Numbered from the stretch's first letter, positions 9,760 to 18,965 are shown. The stretch is DNA of 64,000 nucleotides from Gammaproteobacteria bacterium (GCA_026398875.1 JAPLSB010000008.1:101986-165985); one strand, 5' to 3'. The notes: generated by a model from the sequence alone, not told the origin. A program made the numbers and translations.

Positions 9760-10497
9760 TCAGCGCAGCGCCGATGCCGACAGCTCCGCCATCTTCCGGC
9801 GCATCCGCAGGTTCAGGAATTCCACGGCCACCGAAAAGCCCATCGCCGTGTAGACGAAGGCCTTCTCGACATGCACGTCGATGCCTTCAAGTACCAGCAC
9901 GCCGCCGATCAGCACCAGGAACGCCAGCGCCAGCATCTTGATCGTCGGGTTGGCATCGACGAAGCGCGACAGCGGACCTGCGAAGAACATCATCACGATC
10001 ACCGCCGCCACGATCGCCGCGATCATCACCGGCAGGTTGTCGGTCATGCCGACGGCGGTGATCACCGAATCGAGCGAGAACACGATGTCGAGGACCATGA
10101 TCTGCGCCACGATGCCGGCGAAGCTGACACCACGATCGCCGCGGCTGTCACCGACCTCGTGGCTTTCGCCACGCAGCATCAGCAGGATTTCGCCGCCCGC
10201 TTTCCAGAACAGGAACAGGCCACCGAGCGACAGGATCAGGTCGCGGCCGGAAAAACCCATGCCGGCGACGGTGAACAGATCGGTGGTCAGCCGGGCGATC
10301 CAGCTCAACGACACCAGCAGCGCGATGCGGGTGCCCATCGCACCGGCCAGACCGATGGTCCGGGCGCGCGCCTGCTGATGCACCGGCAGCTTTGCCGCCA
10401 TGATCGACAGGAAAATGATGTTGTCGATGCCGAGGACGATTTCCAGCGCAGCCAGCGTCAGGAAGGCGACGATCAGTTCGGGGTCGAGCAGGTTCAA
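9760..10497 (-). CDS. TerC family integral membrane protein
   Basis: About 245 aa with seven to nine membrane helices. It has the two acidic TerC signatures, LEIVLGIDNIIFLSI near the N-terminus and VLDIVFSLDSVITAVGM in the centre. TerC/Alx relatives export manganese or calcium or protect from metal and tellurite stress; the substrate here is not determined. No ATG lies at the expected position. A TTG at 10497 gives MNLLDPELIVAFLTL, which matches the usual TerC N-terminus, whereas the 44 residues upstream are not membrane-like. The stop is one base before the uvrD GTG. Confidence 0.85.
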   Translation of the reverse strand: MNLLDPELIVAFLTLAALEIVLGIDNIIFLSIMAAKLPVHQQARARTIGLAGAMGTRIALLVSLSWIARLTTDLFTVAGMGFSGRDLILSLGGLFLFWKAGGEILLMLRGESHEVGDSRGDRGVSFAGIVAQIMVLDIVFSLDSVITAVGMTDNLPVMIAAIVAAVIVMMFFAGPLSRFVDANPTIKMLALAFLVLIGGVLVLEGIDVHVEKAFVYTAMGFSVAVEFLNLRMRRKMAELSASALR

Positions 10498-10671
10498 GAG
10501 GGTTTCAGGGCAGCGGCGGAGCGCAGGATTATGATGCAATCGCGGGCGGTGGGATCCGTACGCGGCGCCTTCTCTCGACATCGAAACCTTGATACGGCAG
10601 CCGCCAGCCCGCTGTATCCAAGCACCCATGGCTGTGCGCTGCTGCTGAATCGCTGACCCGCCGCCGCACGG

Positions 10672-10704
10672 CTGTCACGCAACCGTCACCCGGCCGTCAT
10701 CCGG
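10672..10704 (+). promoter_or_regulatory. Candidate Pho box (three 7-bp direct repeats, 11-bp period)
   Basis: CTGTCAC (10672), CCGTCAC (10683) and CCGTCAT (10694) are spaced exactly 11 bp apart, with 4-bp spacers GCAA and CCGG. This is the geometry and sequence of PhoB half-sites (consensus near CTGTCAT). The array ends 71 bp before the glycosyltransferase ATG. A weak -10 candidate (TACCGT) lies just downstream. Confidence 0.6.
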
Positions 10705-10771
10705 GAGTTACCGCCGCCGCCTACCGTAAGGCCCGAATCCGCCCGAAACGAAAACGGGGAGCGGCGAGCAG

Positions 10772-11902
10772 ATGAAGATTGCCTACGGCGTGATGGGCTA
10801 CGGCCGCGGCCACGCGATGCGCACGATGGCGGTGCTGCCGAGCATCATGGCCGAGCACGAGGTCACGGTATTCGCCGGTGGCGATGCCTACGACGTGCTG
10901 GCGCCGTTGTTCCCGACGGTGCGGATTCCCACCATCGGCTATGTCTACCAGGCCAACGGCAGCCATTCGGTGCCGAAGACCATCGCCCGCAACCTGACGC
11001 CGATGGCCGACCTGTTCTTCGGTGGCGAAGGCTCCGATACCGTCGTGCGCGAGATCAAGGCGCGCGGCATCGAGCTGGTGATTTCCGATTCCGAAGCCTG
11101 GACTCATCGCGCCGCGCAGAAGCTGAAGCTGCCGCGGATCAGCTTCGATCACGTCGGCATCATTGCCTACTGCAAGCCGCACTTTCCGGCCGATCTGTGG
11201 CTGATGGGCATGCGCGATGCGATCGGCTATCGCAGCCTGATGGGCATCCCCGAGCGCATCCTGATCGCCAGCTTCTACCCGGCCGAGGGCGCGTATCCCG
11301 GCGTCAAGGTCATCGGCCCGATGCTGCGCGACGAAGTGCTGCGCACGAAGCCGAGCGACGGCGACTTCCTGCTCGCCTACTTCAACAAGGGCGAGCACCA
11401 GTACCGGCCAAACATCGACCACGCACTGCGCCAGCTCGACTGCCCGGTGGTGATCTACGGCACGCCGTATCGCGGCAAGGTCGAGAACCTGGATTTCCGC
11501 GCGCCAAGCAACGAATGGTTCGTCCACGACCTGGCCAGCTGCCGCGCGGTGATGTCGACCGCCGGCAATCAGACGATCGGCGAGGCGATCCATTTCGGCA
11601 AGCCGATCCTGGCGCTGCCGGAAGAAGCCTTCGAACAGCGCCTGAACGCCTGGATGATCGAGCGGATGGGCGTCGGCATGCGCAGTGACCGCCTGAACCT
11701 GACGCCCAGCGACGTCGACCGCTTCATGGGCAACTACGACTTTTACAAGTCGAACATGAGCGCTCATGCCGGCGATGGCCGCGCCGAAGCGATCGCGACG
11801 ATGCGCCGTTACATCGACGAGCTGTCGGTGGAAGTGAAGGCCGCCGGCAAGATGAAAGCGAAGGTGAAGGCGAAACGCGGGACGGCGGTGTCGGTGGCCT
11901 GA
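10772..11902 (+). CDS. Glycosyltransferase (MJ1255/VC2487-like, GT-B fold)
   Basis: A 376-aa cytoplasmic or membrane-associated glycosyltransferase. The N-terminal Rossmann domain begins MKIAYGVMGYGRGHAMRTMA, with the GxGRGH loop typical of MurG-like and diglycosyl-lipid transferases. The C-terminal domain carries the donor-binding block VMSTAGNQTIGEAIHFGKPILALP near residue 265. The C-terminus is Lys-rich (KMKAKVKAKRG), compatible with a peripheral membrane contact. GGGGAG precedes the ATG by a somewhat long spacer. A Pho-box-like array upstream and lipid-acylation genes downstream suggest a role in replacing phospholipids with glycolipids when phosphate is scarce; this is inference. Confidence 0.8.
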   Translation: MKIAYGVMGYGRGHAMRTMAVLPSIMAEHEVTVFAGGDAYDVLAPLFPTVRIPTIGYVYQANGSHSVPKTIARNLTPMADLFFGGEGSDTVVREIKARGIELVISDSEAWTHRAAQKLKLPRISFDHVGIIAYCKPHFPADLWLMGMRDAIGYRSLMGIPERILIASFYPAEGAYPGVKVIGPMLRDEVLRTKPSDGDFLLAYFNKGEHQYRPNIDHALRQLDCPVVIYGTPYRGKVENLDFRAPSNEWFVHDLASCRAVMSTAGNQTIGEAIHFGKPILALPEEAFEQRLNAWMIERMGVGMRSDRLNLTPSDVDRFMGNYDFYKSNMSAHAGDGRAEAIATMRRYIDELSVEVKAAGKMKAKVKAKRGTAVSVA

Positions 11903-12063
11903 CGCGCGTCGGCCCGGCACGCTTACCGATCCACGCGGTGAAGCAAAGCCGTCGCGGGCCGCGGAAATGACTGCGAAACACTGCCCCGCCCTCACCTGAG
12001 ACCAATGGCAGGCGGGCGCGCTACAGTGCACGGACTATTCCAAAAACACCGTGCGAGAACCTG

Positions 12064-13479
12064 ATGGCCACGCGACTGAAACCGCTCGATGCGTCCTGGC
12101 TGTATGTCGAATCCCGGACCACGCCGATGCATGTCGCCGGGCTGAACATCTTTTCGCTGCCCGACGACGCGCCGCCGGATTTCCTGGCTCGGCTGGTCGC
12201 TCAGCTCAAGGACGCCAAAAGCTTCGTGCCGCCGTGGAACCTGAAGCTCAGGGATTCGCTGCTGAAAAGCGTGGCGCCGGCTTGGGAAATCGATGACGGC
12301 CTCGATCTCGACTACCACGTGCGCCATTCGGCGCTGCCGCACCCCGGCGGCGAACGCGAGCTGGGCGTGCTGGTGTCGCGCCTGCACAGCCACGAGCTGG
12401 ACCTGAGCCGCCCGCTCTGGGAATGCCATGTCATCGAAGGGCTGGAGAACAACCGCTTCGCGCTGTACACGAAGATGCACCACGCGCTGATCGATGGCGT
12501 CGGCGGCATCCGGATGACCGCGCGGGCGTTCTCGACCAACCCGAACCAGCGTTCGATCACGCCGCCGTGGACGATCGGGGCCGACCTCAAGAAGCGGCGC
12601 TCGAAGGCGGCAGTCAGCGAGCTGTCCGACGCGGCAGTGCCATCGACCTTCGACCGACTGCGCGAGCAGCTGACGCAGCAAATCGATCTGGTGCCGCAGG
12701 TGTTCAACGCGCTGACCAAGATCTGGAGCGGCAAGAAGGCCAACGATGCGCTGGCCACGCCGTTCAAGGCACCGAAGTCGGTGCTCAACGATCGCGTCGA
12801 CGGCCAGCGCCGCTTCGCCACCCAGCAGTACGAGCTGGCGCGGCTGAAGGCGATTACCGAAAAGGCCGGCGTGACCTTGAACGACGTGGTGCTGGCGATC
12901 TGCGCCGGTGCGCTGCGCCGCTTCCTGAAGGAGCTGAATGCGCTGCCGCGCCGCAGCCTGACTGCCGGCCTGCCGGTGTCGGTGCGGCCAAAGGGCGATC
13001 TGGAACTGGGTACGGCGATCAGCTTCATGCTGGCCGATCTCGGCACCTCGATCGCCGATCCGATCAAGCGCCTGCACTGGATCCACGAATCGACCCTCGG
13101 TGCCAAGGAGCACCTGCAGAGCCTGCCGAAGAGCGGCCTGAACAACTACACGACCTTGTTCATGGCGCCGTACATCATGGGCATCCTCACCGGTGCCGCC
13201 GGGCGCATCAAGCCGATGTTCAACCTGGCGATCTCCAACGTACCCGGCCCGGACCAGACGCTGTACCTGGGCGGCGCGAAGCTGGAGGCGATGTACCCGG
13301 TCAGCGTGCTGATGCACGGCCAGGCGCTGAACATCACCTGCCTGTCGTATGCCGGCAAGCTGAACTTCGGCTTCACGGGCGCGCGCGATGCACTGCCGCA
13401 CATGCAGCGTCTGGCGGTCTACACCGGCGAGGCGCTGGACGAGCTTGAAGCGGTCGTCCTGAGGGCCGTCCCGGCGTGA
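12064..13479 (+). CDS. Wax ester synthase / acyl-CoA:diacylglycerol acyltransferase
   Basis: A 471-aa WS/DGAT enzyme that esterifies long-chain alcohols or diacylglycerol with acyl-CoA to make storage wax or triacylglycerol. The catalytic HHxxxDG motif is KMHHALIDGVGG near residue 140. The N-terminal LDASWLYVESRTTPMHVAGL and C-terminal block ISNVPGPDQTLYLGGAKLEAMYPVSVL are diagnostic for the family. It overlaps the following DUF1624 gene by 4 bp (GTGA). It lies 161 bp after the glycosyltransferase and may have its own promoter. Confidence 0.93.
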   Translation: MATRLKPLDASWLYVESRTTPMHVAGLNIFSLPDDAPPDFLARLVAQLKDAKSFVPPWNLKLRDSLLKSVAPAWEIDDGLDLDYHVRHSALPHPGGERELGVLVSRLHSHELDLSRPLWECHVIEGLENNRFALYTKMHHALIDGVGGIRMTARAFSTNPNQRSITPPWTIGADLKKRRSKAAVSELSDAAVPSTFDRLREQLTQQIDLVPQVFNALTKIWSGKKANDALATPFKAPKSVLNDRVDGQRRFATQQYELARLKAITEKAGVTLNDVVLAICAGALRRFLKELNALPRRSLTAGLPVSVRPKGDLELGTAISFMLADLGTSIADPIKRLHWIHESTLGAKEHLQSLPKSGLNNYTTLFMAPYIMGILTGAAGRIKPMFNLAISNVPGPDQTLYLGGAKLEAMYPVSVLMHGQALNITCLSYAGKLNFGFTGARDALPHMQRLAVYTGEALDELEAVVLRAVPA

Positions 13480-14699
13480 GCGCGGCGGTGGGTCAGGCGG
13501 GCACCACCCGCCTGAGCGCGATCGACAGCCTGCGCGGGCTGGTGATCGTGATCATGGCGCTCGACCACTGCCGCGATTACTTCGTCGACTACGGCTACAA
13601 CGCCACCGACCTGTCGCAGGCGTCCTGGCTGCTGTTCCTGACTCGCTGGATCACCCACTTCTGCGCGCCGGTGTTCGTGCTGCTGGCCGGCACCAGCGCC
13701 TGGCTGCACCAGCGCAGCGCGGCACTCGATCGCCCGGCGCTGCAGCGCTTCCTGGTCAGCCGCGGCCTGTGGATCGTGCTGCTGGAAGTCACCTGGAACA
13801 ACCTGGTCTGGCGCTTTGACCTCGACGGCCTGCAGCTGCAGGTGCTGTGGGCGCTCGGCTGGTCGATGGTGTTTCTGGCCGCACTGCTGTGGCTGCCACG
13901 CGCGGCGATCATCGCCATCGGCGCGGTGATCGTGCTCGGCCACAACAGCCTCGACGGCATCCGCGCCGAGGACCTCGGCAGCGAATGGTCGCCGGCGGCA
14001 ATCGCTTGGTACCTGCTGCACGAGCTGCATTTCGGCCGACTGGCCAGCGGCTTCGAGATCGGCATCCTCTATCCGCTGGTGCCGTGGATCGGCGTGATGG
14101 CGCTCGGCTACGGGCTTGGCGCGCTGTTCGAGGCGCCTGCCGATGCCCGCCGCCGCACGCTGAACCGGATCGGACTGGCGCTGGTCGCCGCCTTTCTGCT
14201 GCTGCGCCTCGGCAATCTCTACGGCGAGCCGCAGGCCTGGGTCGAGAACCCGCGCGGCACGCTGTACACGGTACTGGGCTGGCTTAATCTGACCAAGTAC
14301 CCGCCGTCGCTGCAGTACCTGCTGATGACGCTGGGCCCGGCGCTGCTGGTGCTGGCCTGGCTGGATCGCCGCGATGCCCGCGGCCCTGCGGCGAACAGCG
14401 GCATCGGCGCGCGGATCATCGCCGTGCTGACCACCTTCGGCCGCGTGCCGATGGCTTTCTACCTGCTGCACGTGCTGCTGATTCACAGCGCCAGTGTCGC
14501 CGCCCGCTATCTGCTGTTCGGGCCGGCGGCGTTCAGCGCCGGTGCTGCCGACAGCGGCCTGCCGTCGACCTACGTGCCGAGCTTGCTGCCGGTCTATTTC
14601 GCGTGGTTCGCGGTGGTCGCCACGCTGTATCCGGTCTGTCGCCGCTTTGCCGACTACAAGCGGCGCAACCGTCATCGCCGCTGGCTCAGCTACTTCTGA
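13476..14699 (+). CDS. DUF1624 (HGSNAT-like) membrane acyltransferase
   Basis: A 407-aa polytopic protein opening with RLSAIDSLRGLVIVIMALDHCRDYF. This is the N-terminal signature of DUF1624/heparan-alpha-glucosaminide N-acetyltransferase-like proteins, in which an Asp-His pair sits on the first helix. About ten hydrophobic segments follow. The GTG start at 13476 overlaps the WS/DGAT stop, so the two are one transcription unit. The family transfers acyl groups across membranes, but its bacterial substrates are mostly unknown. It is convergent with the DUF2062 gene, overlapping by 14 bp. Confidence 0.85.
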   Translation: MSAAVGQAGTTRLSAIDSLRGLVIVIMALDHCRDYFVDYGYNATDLSQASWLLFLTRWITHFCAPVFVLLAGTSAWLHQRSAALDRPALQRFLVSRGLWIVLLEVTWNNLVWRFDLDGLQLQVLWALGWSMVFLAALLWLPRAAIIAIGAVIVLGHNSLDGIRAEDLGSEWSPAAIAWYLLHELHFGRLASGFEIGILYPLVPWIGVMALGYGLGALFEAPADARRRTLNRIGLALVAAFLLLRLGNLYGEPQAWVENPRGTLYTVLGWLNLTKYPPSLQYLLMTLGPALLVLAWLDRRDARGPAANSGIGARIIAVLTTFGRVPMAFYLLHVLLIHSASVAARYLLFGPAAFSAGAADSGLPSTYVPSLLPVYFAWFAVVATLYPVCRRFADYKRRNRHRRWLSYF

Positions 14700-15177
14700 G
14701 CCGTGCCGACGCCCGGCGCAGCACCGGCCGCAGCGTGAAATGGATGATGGCGACGGCGACCGGCGCCACCAGCAGCCAGGCGGCAACACCGCCCAGCGCG
14801 ACGCCGGCGAATTCCTGCATGAACGGCCATGGCGCGGCCTGGAAGCGCGCCATCAGCTCCGGGATCGACAGCGCCACGTGCGGCGCGCCGAACCATTCTC
14901 CGGCTCGCCAGAACGGAATCAGCAGCAGGAACTGCAGCGGGTAGCACAGGTAATTCACCAGCTGGATGATCGGCTGGTTCAGCCGCAGCGCCCAGGCCGC
15001 GACACCGCACAGCAGCGTGGTCGAGCCAAGGATCGGGAACACCGCGATCACCGCACCGAGTGCCGCCGTGAACGCGATCTTTTCCGGCGTGATGCCCTGC
15101 CGAAGCTGCGCCAGGATCGGCGTGACGACCTTGCGCTGCCAGAACGAGCCGTCTGCCGACGTTGCCGTCGTGCTCAC
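14686..15177 (-). CDS. DUF2062 membrane protein
   Basis: A 163-aa inner-membrane protein with the DUF2062 pattern. A basic N-terminus (FWQRKVVTPILAQLRQGITPEKIAFTAALG) is followed by FPILGSTTLLC and the NYLCYPLQFLLLIPFWRAGEW segment. The chosen GTG (15177) overlaps the stop of the DUF1475 gene in a GTGA arrangement. Longer N-terminal reading gives Arg/Gly-rich antisense-like sequence and was discarded. It is the last gene of the lipid operon that begins at 18920. Function is unknown; homologues often neighbour lipid genes. Confidence 0.82.
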   Translation of the reverse strand: MSTTATSADGSFWQRKVVTPILAQLRQGITPEKIAFTAALGAVIAVFPILGSTTLLCGVAAWALRLNQPIIQLVNYLCYPLQFLLLIPFWRAGEWFGAPHVALSIPELMARFQAAPWPFMQEFAGVALGGVAAWLLVAPVAVAIIHFTLRPVLRRASARLRSS

Positions 15178-15536
15178 TGCGCGGAACGCTTCCGGCGCAG
15201 CAGGAAATCCTCGATCGTCGCGTTCGCCGGCAGCTTCCACAGCTGGATCAGCGCATACGCGGCCATCGCCATGTTGCCGGTGGCCAGCACCAGCAGCAGC
15301 CAGACCAGCCGCGACAGGTTCGAGTTTTCCTTGTAGGCGATCCACAGCCAGAACCACAGGAAGCCGAAGTAGGTGTCGAACAGCGTGGCGATGAACCACG
15401 GGTTGTTGCCGGCCGCCGGGTTGGCGATCAGATCGTTGATCGCCGGCACGATGCTCTGGTGACCGGTGGCCCAGATCGACGCGCCGATCAGCGATGCGAA
15501 CGCGATCACCGCAAACAGGCCAATGCGCAGCTTCAT
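15174..15536 (-). CDS. DUF1475-like small membrane protein
   Basis: A 120-aa protein with three to four membrane helices (IGLFAVIAFASLIGASIWATGHQSI, WFIATLFDTYFGFLWFWLWIAYKE, LVWLLLVLATGNMAMAAYALIQLW). The FATLFDxYFGFxxFxxWxxYKE-type centre is what I associate with DUF1475. The ATG at 15536 lies 11 bp after the cyclopropane synthase stop, and the gene overlaps the next by 4 bp. It is co-transcribed with fatty-acid-modifying genes, so a membrane-lipid role is plausible but not shown. Confidence 0.75.
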   Translation of the reverse strand: MKLRIGLFAVIAFASLIGASIWATGHQSIVPAINDLIANPAAGNNPWFIATLFDTYFGFLWFWLWIAYKENSNLSRLVWLLLVLATGNMAMAAYALIQLWKLPANATIEDFLLRRKRSAQ

Positions 15537-15547
15537 CTCGATGTGCC

Positions 15548-16837
15548 TCAGGCCGGCTTGTTCAGCGTGATGTGCATAAGATCGATCGAGCCGGTACGGA
15601 AGCCGCACTCGCAGTAGCTCAGGTAATAGCGCCACATGCGCAGGAAGCGCTCGTCGAACTGCTGGATGATCTGCTCGCGCACGCCGAGCACGTTGCGATG
15701 CCAGGCAGCCAGCGTGTCGGCGTAATCCTTCGCGTAGAACGTCGGGTTCACAGGCATCAGGCCGGCGGTGCGGGCGAGATCCTGGAACAGTCCCGGCGGG
15801 CACAGCATGCCGCCCGGGAAGATGTACTTCTGGATGAAGTCGCGCTTGGTCCGGTAGTTGTCGAAGATCGCCGGATTGATCGTGATGCCCTGGATCGCGG
15901 CGATGCCGCCGGGCTTCAGTGCTTTCGAGATCGCTGCGAAATAGCCGGGCCAGTATTCCTCGCCAACCGCTTCGTACATCTCGATCGACACCACGCGGTC
16001 GTAGGTTTCGGTGACATCGCGGTAGTCGCGGATCTCGAACGTGACGCGATCGGCGACCCCGGCCTTTTCGGCGCGGATCTTCGCTTCGGCGTACTGCTCG
16101 TTCGACAGCGTGATCGAATGCACGCGGCAGCCGGCGTGCTTGGCCGCGTAGATCGCGAAGCCGCCCCAGCCAGAACCGATTTCCAGCAGCGTGTGCTCGG
16201 GCTTCAGATCCAGCCGCTCGAACATCAGCTGGAACTTGTTGATCTGGGCATCCATCAGCGTCTCGTTCGGCTTGATGTACATGCCGGACGAGTAGGCCAT
16301 CGTGTCGTCGAGCCACATCTTGTAGAACTCGTTGCCGAGGTCGTAGTGATACTCGATGTTCTTCTTCGCCGTGCGCTTGGTGTTGGCCTTCAGCTTGTGC
16401 TTGACCATGCCCCAGAAGCGGCCGAGCCAGTTCACTTCGAACGGGCCCTTGTAGTGCGGCTCGTTCAGATACATGACCATCAGCAGCCGCGTCAGGTCCG
16501 GCGTTTCCCAGCAGTCGTCCAGGTAAGCGTCGCCGATGCCGACTTCACCACCGGTCAGCAGGTGGCGCATCAGCCGTTCGCTCTTGATTCGCCAAAGCCC
16601 GTGCGGGCCGGGCTCGCTGCCTTCGAAGCGGCGCGTGCTGCCGTTGGGCAGCACGATGTCGAGCGTGCCGACCTTGACGCCGGACATCATGTACATCAGC
16701 ACCCGCAGGCTCCAGCTCAGGCCGGCGTTGTCGCCACGGGTGGCGAAATCGGCAGGCAGATCAGGCGAAAAGCCATCGCGCCCCATGATCTGGTCCAGTG
16801 ATTCGCGGCGATCGTCGCTGGTGTCGTCGTGTTTCAT
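15548..16837 (-). CDS. cfa: Cyclopropane-fatty-acyl-phospholipid synthase family methyltransferase
   Basis: A 429-aa SAM-dependent enzyme that modifies double bonds of unsaturated phospholipid acyl chains. The SAM site is LLEIGSGWGGFAIYAA near residue 200, followed by LSNEQYAEA and VVSIEMYEAVGEEYWPGYF. The N-terminal lipid-binding domain and the YDLGNEFYKMWLDDTMAYSSG block are present. It sits in the conserved run FAD oxidoreductase - DUF1365 - CFA synthase. In other proteobacteria paralogues in this context methylate or methylenate lipids rather than form simple cyclopropanes, so the exact product is open. Confidence 0.92.
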   Translation of the reverse strand: MKHDDTSDDRRESLDQIMGRDGFSPDLPADFATRGDNAGLSWSLRVLMYMMSGVKVGTLDIVLPNGSTRRFEGSEPGPHGLWRIKSERLMRHLLTGGEVGIGDAYLDDCWETPDLTRLLMVMYLNEPHYKGPFEVNWLGRFWGMVKHKLKANTKRTAKKNIEYHYDLGNEFYKMWLDDTMAYSSGMYIKPNETLMDAQINKFQLMFERLDLKPEHTLLEIGSGWGGFAIYAAKHAGCRVHSITLSNEQYAEAKIRAEKAGVADRVTFEIRDYRDVTETYDRVVSIEMYEAVGEEYWPGYFAAISKALKPGGIAAIQGITINPAIFDNYRTKRDFIQKYIFPGGMLCPPGLFQDLARTAGLMPVNPTFYAKDYADTLAAWHRNVLGVREQIIQQFDERFLRMWRYYLSYCECGFRTGSIDLMHITLNKPA

Positions 16838-16875
16838 GGTCGTCGGTGTCGGGTGCGAAGGGGGTTGATCGGGGC

Positions 16876-17646
16876 TCAGCTCACATCGTGTTCCGGCGCT
16901 GCAGGCTTGCCGTGGAAACGGCCGCCGCGCAACCAGATCTTCAAGGCTTCCCAGTGGATGCCGGCGACCACCTTGAGGGTCATCAGCGGCATCCGCAACA
17001 CCTGAGCGAGCACGGCAGCGTCGGTCAGCGGCCGCCGTTCACCAGCCAGCGTCGCATCGAGAATTGGCACACCGTCCCGCGTCTCGTGTATCACCACTCT
17101 GAGCCGCTCGCCGGGATCTTCCAGCGTGAAGCGGTAGCGGCCCACCAGATCGAAGAACGGCGACACGTGAAAGCATTTGTCCTTCTCGTGCTGCTGCTGA
17201 TACGGCATCGGCTCGCCGCCGGATGCGAGCAGGTAGCAGTGCTTCTCGCCAAAAGTGTTGCGAACCTCGGCGATCACCGCGCGCAAGCTGCCGTCGCGGT
17301 GCTCGCAGTACCACATCGAGATCGGATTGAACGCGAAGCCGAACAGCCGCGGAAACGCCAGCAGCCGGATCCGACCGCCATCGAGCGTAATCCCGGCACT
17401 TTGCAGCAGGGTTTCGGCCCAGTTGCGCAAGCCGCCCGGCGCGCCGCTGCCGTGGTCGCGGTCGTGGATCGCCAGCACGTTGAAGCGGTTGCGCGACACC
17501 AGCCGCAAGCCGGACACCGCCTCGTCGATCCGGTCGATGTCCCAGACGATGTAGAACACGCGGTAGACGAAGCGGTACAGCGGCGCGACCAGCCGCCGGT
17601 GCATCACCCGGCTCGGGTACAGCGCGGCGGCAGGGCCGTGGTTCAA
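16876..17646 (-). CDS. DUF1365 protein, lipid-modification cluster
   Basis: About 256 aa with the DUF1365 signature: a MHRRLxPxxxxFxYRVF-type opening (VMHRRLVAPLYRFVYRVFYIVWDIDRID), FGFAFNPISMWYC, and the VSPFFDLVGRYRF block. The start is probably TTG at 17646, whose bases overlap the TGA of the oxidoreductase (TTGA) and give MNHGPAAALYPSRVMHRR. An ATG at 17604 is the alternative. The biochemical role is unknown. Its strict co-occurrence with the FAD oxidoreductase and CFA synthase suggests a shared lipid-tailoring pathway. Confidence 0.85.
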   Translation of the reverse strand: MNHGPAAALYPSRVMHRRLVAPLYRFVYRVFYIVWDIDRIDEAVSGLRLVSRNRFNVLAIHDRDHGSGAPGGLRNWAETLLQSAGITLDGGRIRLLAFPRLFGFAFNPISMWYCEHRDGSLRAVIAEVRNTFGEKHCYLLASGGEPMPYQQQHEKDKCFHVSPFFDLVGRYRFTLEDPGERLRVVIHETRDGVPILDATLAGERRPLTDAAVLAQVLRMPLMTLKVVAGIHWEALKIWLRGGRFHGKPAAPEHDVS

Positions 17647-18920
17647 AGCACCGTCCAGGCCGGCAGACAGCTGGCATCGATGCCCTGCACCGCGCGCAGG
17701 CCGGACTTCAGGCCGTCCTCGTGGAAGCCGTAACCGGTCCAGGCACCGGCCCACCACAGCCCGCCGCTGCCCTGGATCGCCGGCAGCTTCGCGTGCGTGA
17801 TCTGGCTGGTCGCGGTGTACAGCGGGTGGTGATAAATCGTGTCGTAGATGATCTTTTCAGCCGGCACCGGCTGCTGCGGATTCAGCGTGACGATGTAGTG
17901 GGTCGGCCCCGGAATGTGCTGCAGCAGGTTCATCCAGTAGCTGCCGGAAATGCGCTGGTCGTGCACTTCGGACACCGGATGCGTGTAGTTCCAGCTGGCC
18001 CAGGCCGCTTTCCGCTTCGGCAGGAAGCTGTCGTCGGTATGCAGGATCACGCGCGATTCGCTGTACGGAATGCCGGCCAGCACTTCGCGCTCGGCGGCAC
18101 TCGCGTCTTCCAGCAGGCGCAGCGCGATGTCGGAATGGGTGGCGCAGACCACGCGGTCGAAGTGCTGTTCGCCGTCCGGCAGCTTGACGATCACGCCGCC
18201 TTCCGCGGCACGGCGCAGCCCCAGGCTCGGCGTGTTCAGGCGCAGCGCGCCGCGGTACTTGGCCAGCAGCTTGTGGACATAGACATTGCTGCCGCCGATC
18301 ACCGAATGCCAGGTCGGCTGCTGGGTCGCGGTGAACAGGCTGTGGCTGTCGAAGAAGCGCATGAAGTCATCGGCCGGATACTGCGCCGCTGCCTTCGGCG
18401 AGCAGCTCCAGATCATGCCGGCCATCGGCAGCAGGTAATCGCGCTTCAGGCCTTCCGAATAGCCTTCGCGATCAAGGAATTCGCCGAGCGTGCCGGTCGG
18501 CAAGTTGCCGGACTTCAGCAGCGCATTGCAGCGCTTGTTGAGCTTGAGGATGTCCAGCAGCATCCGGATGTGACGCGGCTTGAACAGGTTGGTCCACTGC
18601 GCGAACACGCTGAACACCTGATCGCTGCCTTTCCATTCGTAGGCGCCAGCACCGATCGACACCGCGAACGACATGCTGGTCGGCCGGGTCGCGACATCGA
18701 GCTCCTTGAACAGCGCCGTCAGGTTCGGATAGTTGATGCCGTTGTAGACGATCCAGCCGGTATCGACGGCAGCGGGCCCGTTCGGCGTGCTGACCGGGAT
18801 CGTGTTGGTGTGGCCGCCGACGCGACCATCGGCCTCGAACAGCGTCACCTCGTGCTTCTGCGCGAGGAAGAAGGCGGCGGACAGGCCGGAGATCCCGGAG
18901 CCGATGACAGCGATTTTCAT
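17643..18920 (-). CDS. FAD/NAD(P)-dependent oxidoreductase (COG2907 type)
   Basis: A 425-aa flavoprotein with an N-terminal dinucleotide fold, MKIAVIGSGISGLSAAFFLAQ, followed by FEADGRVGGHTNTI. The substrate region has VDTGWIVYNGINYPNLTALF, and the C-terminal FAD contact is GLWWAGAWTGYGFHEDGLKSG. It resembles amine-oxidase and desaturase-like flavoproteins found beside cyclopropane synthases. It is the first gene of the five-gene lipid operon; a promoter must lie in the 45 bp after tesA or inside tesA. It probably oxidises or reduces an acyl intermediate, which is inference. Confidence 0.85.
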   Translation of the reverse strand: MKIAVIGSGISGLSAAFFLAQKHEVTLFEADGRVGGHTNTIPVSTPNGPAAVDTGWIVYNGINYPNLTALFKELDVATRPTSMSFAVSIGAGAYEWKGSDQVFSVFAQWTNLFKPRHIRMLLDILKLNKRCNALLKSGNLPTGTLGEFLDREGYSEGLKRDYLLPMAGMIWSCSPKAAAQYPADDFMRFFDSHSLFTATQQPTWHSVIGGSNVYVHKLLAKYRGALRLNTPSLGLRRAAEGGVIVKLPDGEQHFDRVVCATHSDIALRLLEDASAAEREVLAGIPYSESRVILHTDDSFLPKRKAAWASWNYTHPVSEVHDQRISGSYWMNLLQHIPGPTHYIVTLNPQQPVPAEKIIYDTIYHHPLYTATSQITHAKLPAIQGSGGLWWAGAWTGYGFHEDGLKSGLRAVQGIDASCLPAWTVL

Positions 18921-18965
18921 GTTCTGGAAAAAGTGGAAGCCGGCACAGGATGGCCGCGTGGCCCG

